NCBI RefSeq assembly: GCF_003589745.1
Contig: NZ_CP032364.1
Span: forward strand, 2,108,001-2,172,000
Source of the DNA: Lachnoanaerobaculum umeaense
Lineage (GTDB): Bacteria; Bacillota; Clostridia; Lachnospirales; Lachnospiraceae
DNA length: 64,000 nt
Direction: 5' to 3'
The notes beneath the pieces were generated by a model. It did not search any database. It had not been told where the DNA came from and was given only the letters and a program-made list of their open reading frames with translations. Below, piece by piece: positions 56,780 to 64,000 of the stretch. Within the stretch, counting starts at the first letter, position 1. Every line of letters begins with the position of its first letter. A program made the translations under genes and the position numbers.

Positions 56780-58290
56780 TATTCCTCCACAAACATTATA
56801 ATTTTTGATATTTTTCTAAAAGTTTTGTATCCTGCAAATAAAACTTCATTCATTTTAAAGAAGTCATATGCAGCATTCATAATATCCATAAAACTTCCAA
56901 ATATTAAAAAATCAAGATATCCGTATCTTTTACCGGTTGCCCCTTCTAAGAAGGCGATATCATGTATTCTACCCTTTTCCCTAAGCTTTTTCATAATATA
57001 TTCCATAAGTTGATTTCTAAGATTCATTATATCAAACTCATATTCCATCGAATCTTTAGAGTATTTATCTCTGCCTATATCAAAACAAAAAAATCCGGCT
57101 GCAACTCCGTTTCGATATAAATCATCCATTATAGGCATCTTATCAAAAAGCCCAGAAGATATATACTCACTGACAAGGGAGGGCAAACATGTAGTTCCTG
57201 TATATATATCCTCTCTAACTTCTTCCTCATCTATAGACTGTAATTGATACCCCGAATACATTTTGAGATAGCTCTTAGCATCTATTCCCAGTCTAAGCCC
57301 CTTGCTCCAAGCCCTGTCTCTAAGGCCCTTATAGTCCACACATTCTCTTAAGAACTCTTCTTTATTGTCAAAACCTCTGACAATATTGCAGGTATCATCT
57401 GAAGTTTCTGTAAAATCACTCTCATCTGCTATATCAAATGCCACATCATTTGCCATCAGATCTATTTCTCCAAATATGTCAATAAAGATCTTCTCTATTA
57501 CCTCTATTGGCATGTCAAATTCATCTGAATATATAACTATCTGTCTATCATCACTTATAAAAAACCTCAGTCCGGTTATATCATAGTCTTCACCCTCATA
57601 AGATATTATATCCCCTATACTATGTTTTGCCGATATGCCTATTACTACATCAAATAGTTCTCTCAAACTATCCGGCATGACATTCTTTATATATTGAAGC
57701 ATGAATACATCTGACTTATCATCAGCTATATCACATTCTAAGATCCTCTCTTGTAGAAATATCTTTGGATAAGTCTTTGGATACACTTTTTTTATACCTG
57801 CTGCAATCTTATCCGCTGTATTTGAGTAAAAGTTCTTATCCTTTTTATCAAGCTTTTTTACTTCTTTTTCCACTTCTTCCCACATTGAGTATACTCTGTC
57901 GGACATCTTGATTCTTAGGTTTGAATCGGAAATAAGATCTGTACATGAGGTCATCATATTTACAGTATCAGCATCTCCCGGCTTTGAATCAAGTGCCTTT
58001 TTAAAGTAGTGCAATGCAAGACCATCCTCATCCAGATAATAGTATGAATAAGCAATTCTAAAATAATATTTGTGATTGCCTCTGAAATACTCTTCAAGTG
58101 GCTTTAATAATTCAAGTGCCTGTAAAAATAGCTTATATTCCCCAGGCTCTCCTAGGTTATTGTAAGCTCTTGCAAGTTCTGAATCTAACTCCGGACTTCT
58201 TGCATTTTCAGGTAAAATCTCAAGTGCGTCGACTACACTCTCATATTCACCATCATCATTCCATTTTTTACATTGTTCCAGTAATTCCAT
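56779..58290 (-). CDS. TPR protein with long C-terminal domain of unknown function
   Basis: 503 residues. TPR-like repeats at about 1-130 (EYESVVDALEILPENARSPELDSELARAYNNLGEPGEYKLFLQAL in pieces; AYSYYYLDEDGLALHYFKKALDSKPGD). The remaining 370 residues include GLRFFISDDRQIVIYSDEFDMPIEVIEKIF and a C-terminal stretch KRYGYLDFLIFGSFMDIMNAAYDFFK. I do not recognise the C-terminal domain. It pairs with the DUF4026 gene and is common in that context. Confidence 0.75.
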   Translation of the reverse strand: MELLEQCKKWNDDGEYESVVDALEILPENARSPELDSELARAYNNLGEPGEYKLFLQALELLKPLEEYFRGNHKYYFRIAYSYYYLDEDGLALHYFKKALDSKPGDADTVNMMTSCTDLISDSNLRIKMSDRVYSMWEEVEKEVKKLDKKDKNFYSNTADKIAAGIKKVYPKTYPKIFLQERILECDIADDKSDVFMLQYIKNVMPDSLRELFDVVIGISAKHSIGDIISYEGEDYDITGLRFFISDDRQIVIYSDEFDMPIEVIEKIFIDIFGEIDLMANDVAFDIADESDFTETSDDTCNIVRGFDNKEEFLRECVDYKGLRDRAWSKGLRLGIDAKSYLKMYSGYQLQSIDEEEVREDIYTGTTCLPSLVSEYISSGLFDKMPIMDDLYRNGVAAGFFCFDIGRDKYSKDSMEYEFDIMNLRNQLMEYIMKKLREKGRIHDIAFLEGATGKRYGYLDFLIFGSFMDIMNAAYDFFKMNEVLFAGYKTFRKISKIIMFVEE

Positions 58291-58471
58291 TTTAATCCCT
58301 TAACCGGTCAAAATCCTTAAATATAACTTTTTTAATAAAGTAAATATATCATATAACAAAAGCACTGTCAGCAATTTAAATGATATATCAGGTTATATTC
58401 CGTGGCTTTTTCTCCTTTTTCACCAATATTTTTAAATCAGAGTGAACTTAAATTATACCACATTTTTGAAC

Positions 58472-58522
58472 AAAAATAAGGCACAAATCTCACAAAGTAA
58501 AACTTTGTAAAATCTGTGCCTT
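58472..58522 (-). terminator. Terminator after the gntP pseudogene
   Basis: AAGGCACA (58478-58485) and TGTGCCTT (58515-58522) form the outer stem, ACAAAGT/ACTTTGT the inner one; minus-strand tail TTATTTTTG. The rest of 58291-58471 is AT-rich with no gene seen. Confidence 0.8.
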
Positions 58523-58536
58523 AAAAAATTTATTCA

Positions 58537-59928
58537 TCAATGTAGGAATAGCCCAAGAATCATTATTTCTACAATACCTGCAATACCTAAAAGCAATGTA
58601 CACATAGTCTGTGTCTTATATCCCTTTTCAGGCGTCATTGCACCGAAGTTTGTAACAACCCAGAAGTATGAGTCATTAGCATGTGAAACTGTCATAGCAC
58701 CTGCACCTATAGCCATAGTTACAAGTGTTGCACTCATAGGAGTTGCAAATCCAAGTGCCGGTAAAAGAGGTGCCACAATACCTGCTGTGGTTGTAAGTGC
58801 TACCGTAGATGATCCCTGTGCACTCTTTAATATAGCAGATAATAAGAATGGGAAAAGCATACCCATTGTGCTGAGAACCTCTGCATGATCCTTTATAAAG
58901 TTAACCATATCTGATGAAGCTATTACCTTACCAAGTACACCACCTGCTGCTGTCACAAACAATATAGGTCCAACAGTCTTTAATGTATCATTCGTAATGC
59001 TGTAGAAATCCTTCATCTTGCCAGCACCCTGAAGCTGTAGTACACCAAAGACTGTACCAACTGCAAGTGCTATAATAGGTGTTCCTAAGAATTTCAAAAT
59101 ATCCGCTCCACTACCACTAAGTTTCATCATAGATACTACTGAAGCAATAGCCATAAGCAATACAGGAACCAAAATAGGGGCTAAAGACAGCCATCCACTT
59201 GGAAGCTTACCATATTCTGCCACAAGTTCCTCATATGTCTTTGTAATTTCGCTTGAATCAGCCTCATCATCAGCCTTTACACTCCTACCAATGAATTTAG
59301 CATAGAAAAGACCTGCCAAAAGTGGAAATATAGAGCATATTACACCCATTCCCATTACTAATAATAGATTGTCACCTATACCAAGTGTTGAAGCTGCTGC
59401 AATAGGGCCAGGTGTAGGCGGTATAAATACATGTGAAATATATAAACCTGCTGAAAGTCCTACAGTCATAGCTACTGATGACTGTGCAGTTCTCTTTACC
59501 AAAGCCTTTCTTATAGGATTTAAAATAACAAATCCTGAATCACAAAATACCGGAATAGAAACAACCCAACCCATAAGTTCTACAGCCAAAACCGGATTGT
59601 TCTTACCTACCAGTTTTATAACCATATCTGCAAGCTTAAAAGCTGCACCGGTTTTCTCCAAAATAGTTCCAATCAGAGCACCAAGTATGATAACAATACC
59701 TATACTTGAAAAAGTACCTGAAAAACCTGCTCCAATAACACTTGCAAGACCTTGTATCTTTGTTTCGTCTTACAATGTCTTATCTACCAGAGGTATTCCT
59801 GCCACAAGTCCCAAAATAAGTGATATACACATAATGGATACAAAAGGATGTATTCCAAACTTTGAGATGGCAACTATCATAATGATAACCGCCAATATAA
59901 ACACGAATATAAGTGGTAAACCTGTCAT
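58537..59928 (-). pseudogene. gntP: Gluconate:H+ symporter family transporter, interrupted by a nonsense codon
   Basis: Reading from ATG 59926-59928 gives 463 codons, normal GntP length, except for a TAA at 59770-59772 (codon 53). Before it: MTGLPLIFVFILAVIIMIVA, GIHPFVSIMCISLILGLVAG. After it, in the same frame: KIQGLASVIGAGFSGTFSSIGIVIILGALIGTILEKTGAA, VELMGWVVSIPVFCDSGFVIL, and the long C terminus SHANDSYFWVVTNFG in pieces. All later domains are intact. Possible restart at TTG 59659-59661 would give a shortened 374-residue protein. The rest may be recent decay or a sequencing error. Confidence 0.88.
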
Positions 59929-60286
59929 ATCACGACCTCCTTATCCGGACATATTGACATAATATTTTGCATAATTAATTTTATTATTTATGTCATATTC
60001 CACTTAATAATATTGTAAATTCATTATATCACAATATAAAATAAATGCAATTCAAACAAATAAATCTATATAAGAAGATTTTTATAATTATTTTATCTAA
60101 TATTCAGTTTTCTTTTTAATAAAATCACTCCATTACACATCATTTATGTGATTATTTATATTAAAAATAAAGAGTATCTCATAAATTTCAAATATAGATA
60201 TATTATAAAATTGACCTTATACGCTATTTTTTGTATAATATATATAATTTAAGCATTTGAAATTTATACTATGGAGGGATAAATGT
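59929..60286. other. AT-rich divergent intergenic region between gntP and nitroreductase
   Basis: 358 bp with no gene. Near gntP there is an inverted repeat TTGACATAA...TTATGTCA (about 59957-59995), suggestive of a regulator site (GntR-type regulators use such repeats). A good ribosome site GGAGGGA is at 60273-60279. No promoter is assigned with confidence. Confidence 0.45.
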
Positions 60287-61153
60287 ATGAATTATTTAGA
60301 ACTTATTGAAAAGAGAAATTCTATACGTGACTTTCTCAAGAAGCCTGTTGAGCCAAATAAATTAGATGAGATCACAAGCTTTTTTAATTCAGCTCCAAAG
60401 CTTTTTGATGTAAACACACAGATACTTATAGCAGCTGATGAAGATACCACCCAAAGACTTTCAGGTGTTGTAGGATATCGTGGGAATTCTTTCAATGCTC
60501 CGGCTTATATAGTTATTTTATCCGAAGATAAAGATAATTATCTTATAAATGCAGGATTTATGGCTGAACATCTTATTTTAAAGATTGAGGAAATGGGATT
60601 GTCCTCATGTTTTCTAACAAGTGAAGACAGCGATATGTTAAAAAAAGTTTTACTCATTAATTCGGAACTGGCTGTAGCAGCTGTGATTGCATTTGGATAT
60701 GGTAAAAAAGAGAAGGATACTACAAAGCTTGATATACATTCACCTTCAAATGTAAGTATTAGCAGTAAATCAGGACATATAGCTCCAAAGATAGCTGTTA
60801 CAACATTAGCATTTGATACTAACTTTAACACTCCTTATAATTTTGATGACGAATATGCCGATCCGGTTATTGCTGATGCTCTTTATGCAGCCAGCCTTTC
60901 ACCAAGCTTTTTAAATCATCAAAATTATCGCTTTGTTATAAATGGAACTCATGTTTATTTATTTAACCGGTTTGACGAAGTGGTTACAAAGAATGACAAT
61001 CTATTGGGACTCGGTGCTGCAATGCTCAACTTCCATATGATATTGTCATCAAAATATTCAGGAATCGGAAATTGGAGCCTTGATGTTTCAAATATCAAAC
61101 ATGATTTTAAAAATCCGAGTGATTATATTTTAGTAGCTGTTTTGGATATTTAA
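60287..61153 (+). CDS. Nitroreductase-family FMN oxidoreductase
   Basis: 288 residues from ATG 60287 with GGAGGGA 7 bp ahead. The in-frame ATG at 60257 lacks a site. N-terminal FMN-binding pattern YLELIEKRNSIRDFLKKPVEP, SFNAPAYIVILSED, GFMAEHLILKIEEMGLSSCFL, VIAFGYGKKEK. The C-terminal half repeats the fold weakly (YAASLSPSFLNHQNYRF) as in tandem nitroreductase-type proteins. Reduces quinones or nitro compounds with NAD(P)H; substrate unknown. Confidence 0.85.
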   Translation: MNYLELIEKRNSIRDFLKKPVEPNKLDEITSFFNSAPKLFDVNTQILIAADEDTTQRLSGVVGYRGNSFNAPAYIVILSEDKDNYLINAGFMAEHLILKIEEMGLSSCFLTSEDSDMLKKVLLINSELAVAAVIAFGYGKKEKDTTKLDIHSPSNVSISSKSGHIAPKIAVTTLAFDTNFNTPYNFDDEYADPVIADALYAASLSPSFLNHQNYRFVINGTHVYLFNRFDEVVTKNDNLLGLGAAMLNFHMILSSKYSGIGNWSLDVSNIKHDFKNPSDYILVAVLDI

Positions 61154-61158
61154 ATTTT

Positions 61159-61196
61159 TAAAAGGCACAGCCATTTTCGACTGTGCCTTGAGCTTT
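61159..61196. terminator. Bidirectional terminator between nitroreductase and dps
   Basis: AAGGCACAG (61162-61170) / CTGTGCCTT (61181-61189), with GAGCTTTTT on the plus strand and TTTTAAAAATTT on the minus strand. It serves the two convergent genes. Confidence 0.8.
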
Positions 61197-61203
61197 TTAG
61201 TGT

Positions 61204-61647
61204 TTAGTTTTGCGCAAATGCCTTAAGCATCCACAATGTCTTCTCATATTCTTTTACATAGCCTGTAAAAATATCTGCGGTAACAACATCGCCTTCCTTA
61301 TCAGCCAATTCCACAATTTCCTTTGAATCGTTTACCCAGTATTCAACATCAATAGTAAGTATGCGAATAGCCTCGTCAATGTTGATGGCTTTGTCCGGAA
61401 GTTCCTTTACCTTGCTAATTTCCAACGCTTCTTTTAAGTTAGCTATCGGTAGAGCATCCTTAGCAAGTATTCTCTCAGCTACCTCATCAATAATATCGGC
61501 TGTCTGATCATAATATTCCTCTAATTTGGAATGAAGAGTGAAAAATCCGTGTCCCTTCAAATTCCAGTGCATATTATGTAGTTTGATGTACATAATCTCC
61601 TGATTTGCTAAATAAGCATTCATTTTTGCAAGTAATTCCTGTTTCAT
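61204..61647 (-). CDS. dps: Dps-family DNA-protecting ferritin
   Basis: 147 residues from ATG 61645-61647. LNAYLANQEIMYIKLHNMHWNLKGHGFFTLHSKLEEYYDQTADIIDEVAERILA read in pieces; the ferroxidase-site residues lie in HNMHWNLKG..F..LH..LEE.YD....D.IAERI. It stores iron and shields DNA from peroxide in anaerobes exposed to oxygen. A palindrome 61763-61777 lies upstream and may be a regulator site. Confidence 0.95.
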   Translation of the reverse strand: MKQELLAKMNAYLANQEIMYIKLHNMHWNLKGHGFFTLHSKLEEYYDQTADIIDEVAERILAKDALPIANLKEALEISKVKELPDKAINIDEAIRILTIDVEYWVNDSKEIVELADKEGDVVTADIFTGYVKEYEKTLWMLKAFAQN

Positions 61648-61762
61648 AAAATATTCCTTTCTGCAAAACAATACCATTTATGCAATCCATTTCTATCACC
61701 TCCAACTATTCATAAGAAACTATATGTAAACTATTGTAATTCTCATACAGTCACTTTTGAAA

Positions 61763-61777
61763 TGATAGTCTCTATCA
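61763..61777. promoter_or_regulatory. Palindrome upstream of dps, possible metal/peroxide regulator site
   Basis: TGATAG-TCT-CTATCA, a perfect 6-bp inverted repeat about 115 bp before the dps start. It resembles Fur/PerR-type half-sites but not the exact consensus. Promoter elements are not clear. Confidence 0.4.
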
Positions 61778-61854
61778 AGAGGTGATTCTATTCTACCATT
61801 TTATCTTGTCAAATCAACACTTAGCCTGAATGTATACAGTATATTTATAAAGCT

Positions 61855-64000
61855 TTAATACAAATATCTCTTCACATATTTTCCTGTATATGACTTTTCT
61901 ATATTTGCTATTTCCTCAGGTGTACCTGTAGCTACCACTTCGCCACCTCCTGCACCGCCTTCGGGACCTATATCTATTATATAATCGGCACATTTTATAA
62001 CATCCAAATTATGCTCTATAACAAGTACCGTATTCCCACTGTCTGAGAGTCTTCTAAGTATCTCCACCAGTTTATGTACATCTGCAAAATGAAGACCTGT
62101 AGTAGGCTCGTCTAAGATATAAATAGTCTTTCCTGTAGCCCTCTTTGAAAGCTCAGTTGCAAGCTTTATTCTCTGAGCCTCTCCACCGCTTAGCTCTGTA
62201 GACGGCTGACCAAGTTTGATATAAGAAAGCCCTACATCATACAATGTCTGTATTTTCCTTGCTATAGTAGGCACATTCTCAAAAAATGTTAAAGCCTCCT
62301 CCACAGTCATATCCAGTACATCATATATAGATTTTCCCTTATATTTTACTTCCAAAGTTTCTCTGTTGTAACGTTTTCCGCCACAGACTTCACATGGTAC
62401 ATATACATCAGGTAGGAAATGCATCTCTATCTTTATGATACCGTCACCTGAACAACTCTCACATCTTCCACCCTTTACATTGAAACTAAATCTGCCCTTC
62501 TTATAGCCTCTCATCTTTGCATCCTGAGTTGCAGCAAACAAGTCTCTAATCATATCAAATACACCTGTATATGTGGCAGGGTTTGATCTGGGAGTTCTCC
62601 CTATCGGTGACTGGTCTATTGCAATTACCTTGTCAAGCTGCTCTGTACCTTCTATTGACTTATATTTACCCGGGATAGTATGTGCACGATTAAGCTTCTT
62701 AGCCAATGCCTTATATACTATTTCATTTACCAAAGAAGACTTCCCTGAGCCTGAAACACCTGTAACACAGGTCATCACTCCTGTAGGTATATCTACATTT
62801 ATATTCTTTAGATTATTTTGAGCCGCACCTTTGACTTTAAGCCAACCTGTAGGTGTTCTTCTGCTCTCCGGTACAGGTATCTTTATCTCACCTGAAAGAT
62901 ACTTACCGGTAATTGAATTCGGATTTGCCATTATTTCCTTAGCAGTTCCTGTAGCTACCACTTCTCCGCCATGACTTCCGGCTCCCGGACCTATATCCAC
63001 TATGTAGTCGGCTTCCATCATAGTGTCTTCATCATGCTCCACCACCAAAACTGAATTTCCTATATCTCTTAGATGTTTCAATGTCGCAAGCAGCTTATCA
63101 TTATCCCTTTGATGTAGTCCGATACTCGGCTCATCCAAAATATATGCCACACCTACAAGCCCAGAACCAATCTGAGTAGCAAGTCTTATTCTTTGTGCTT
63201 CACCGCCGCTAAGTGTACCTGTCGCTCTTGTAAGGCTTAGATAGTCAAGACCTACATCTATAAGGAATGTAACTCTTGCTCTGATCTCCTTTAAAATCAA
63301 TGCACCTATAGCTTCCTGCATCTTTGTAAGCTCCAAGCTGTCTATAAAGTTTCTAAAATCGGTAATAGACGCATCTGTAGCATCATAGATATTTTTTCCG
63401 CCAAGAGTTACAGCCAGAGCCTCTTTTTTAAGTCTCCTTCCGCCACAGGACTTACATGGTGCTATTCTCATATACTGCTCATACTCTTCCTTGGCAGACT
63501 GTGAAAATGTCTCTCTATAACGCTTTTCCATGTTCTTTATAAGACCTTCAAATATAACAGGATATACTCCGCTACCTCTCTGGCCGGTATATGCTACATC
63601 CACCTGCTCAGTAGTACCGTAAATCAATATATCATGTATTTCCTTCGGATAGTCCTCAAAAGGTGTATCCAGACTGAAGTTAAACTTTTCTGCAAGTGCT
63701 CTTAGCATAGCATTACTGAAGCTTTTCTTATCATTGCTGCTCTGCCATCCAAGTACTATTATGGCTCCCTGATTTATAGAAAGTGATTTATCCGGAATCA
63801 TCAGATCTTCATCAAATTCCATAGTATATCCAAGTCCCGCACAGTCAGGGCATGCTCCGAATGGATTGTTAAAAGAAAAGGTTCTCGGCTCCACCTCATC
63901 AATTGAAATACCGCAATCAGGACAGGCAAAGTTTTGTGAAAACTTCATAGGCTCACCGTCTATTACATCAATAGTTGCATAGCCTCCACCAAGATTTAGA
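61855..64000 (-). CDS. uvrA: Excinuclease ABC subunit A (5' end outside window)
   Basis: Frame open from the TAA at 61855 to the window edge, about 714 of roughly 940 residues. Visible: [16 protein letters not shown] start, zinc finger CPDCG...CPDCAG, ABC signature [19 protein letters not shown], second ATPase [22 protein letters not shown] and CEVCGGKRY zinc finger, [30 protein letters not shown]. Damage recognition in nucleotide excision repair. It runs leftward toward dps. Confidence 0.97.
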   Translation of the reverse strand, partial: LNLGGGYATIDVIDGEPMKFSQNFACPDCGISIDEVEPRTFSFNNPFGACPDCAGLGYTMEFDEDLMIPDKSLSINQGAIIVLGWQSSNDKKSFSNAMLRALAEKFNFSLDTPFEDYPKEIHDILIYGTTEQVDVAYTGQRGSGVYPVIFEGLIKNMEKRYRETFSQSAKEEYEQYMRIAPCKSCGGRRLKKEALAVTLGGKNIYDATDASITDFRNFIDSLELTKMQEAIGALILKEIRARVTFLIDVGLDYLSLTRATGTLSGGEAQRIRLATQIGSGLVGVAYILDEPSIGLHQRDNDKLLATLKHLRDIGNSVLVVEHDEDTMMEADYIVDIGPGAGSHGGEVVATGTAKEIMANPNSITGKYLSGEIKIPVPESRRTPTGWLKVKGAAQNNLKNINVDIPTGVMTCVTGVSGSGKSSLVNEIVYKALAKKLNRAHTIPGKYKSIEGTEQLDKVIAIDQSPIGRTPRSNPATYTGVFDMIRDLFAATQDAKMRGYKKGRFSFNVKGGRCESCSGDGIIKIEMHFLPDVYVPCEVCGGKRYNRETLEVKYKGKSIYDVLDMTVEEALTFFENVPTIARKIQTLYDVGLSYIKLGQPSTELSGGEAQRIKLATELSKRATGKTIYILDEPTTGLHFADVHKLVEILRRLSDSGNTVLVIEHNLDVIKCADYIIDIGPEGGAGGGEVVATGTPEEIANIEKSYTGKYVKRYLY

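Noticed and set aside
1..64000. CRISPR arrays, tRNA and rRNA genes
   Set aside because: No regular repeat-spacer series and no cloverleaf or rRNA-like sequence seen. The att site is in rpsI and not in a tRNA.

Overview
The window is a low-GC Firmicute chromosome segment. Gene content, phage relatives and Gram-positive signals (strong GGAGG ribosome sites, lipobox secretion signals, TcdE-type holin, cell-wall-binding repeat endolysin) fit a Clostridia / Lachnospiraceae bacterium; the genus is not proven by the sequence, and Lachnoanaerobaculum is only a guess.

Layout. (1) 1-1996: host DNA with the start of a membrane protein and a sugar-ABC solute-binding lipoprotein, both leftward, plus the ancestral rpsI terminator. 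(2) 1997-46351: a complete 44.3-kb prophage bounded by a perfect 23-bp direct repeat that is the 3' end of rpsI. (3) 46330-64000: host DNA with rpsI-rplM, an IS remnant, apt-glyA, recJ, a barnase/barstar-type pair, a beta-lactamase-fold protein, brnQ-yhcH, a DUF4026/TPR pair, a nonsense-mutated gntP, a nitroreductase, dps and most of uvrA.

Prophage. It has a lambda/HK97-type head (terS, terL, gpW-like, portal, protease, capsid, DUF2190 cement protein) and a P2-type contractile tail (sheath, tube, E/E+E' with a -1 slippery site, tape measure, X, D, V, U, gp25-like, J, I, fibres). Late genes run leftward from about 28 kb to 3.8 kb, ending in holin and endolysin. Two near-identical promoter/activator-box sequences at 28.0 and 23.1 kb look like late promoters, probably driven by the ArpU/DUF1492-like regulator at 28.8 kb. 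Early genes (29-39 kb, leftward) include SSB, HNH nuclease, two tandem paralogous tyrosine recombinases, a methylase-like protein without a visible NPPY motif, RusA, an RNase H-like protein and an HUH rolling-circle-type Rep, with a hairpin-rich candidate origin upstream of Rep. Two hicA-hicB loci lie in the late and early/late borders.

The lysogeny region (40.0-46.2 kb) is the most unusual part. Two complete divergent Cro/CI switches sit in tandem. They have different operator sequences but the same operator spacing (31 and 30 bp) and nearly the same promoter geometry. A truncated third repressor lies between them. Downstream of the full-length S24 repressor, and co-directional with it, is an overlapping three-gene unit: STAS-like/GHKL ATPase, DUF4325-like STAS protein and PIN-domain protein. 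This is my best candidate for an undescribed system, possibly a partner-switching toxin or superinfection-exclusion module expressed in the lysogen. The integrase and a ribbon-helix-helix protein close the element, next to putative arm-type repeats and a phage-borne copy of the rpsI end plus terminator, so integration restores rpsI.
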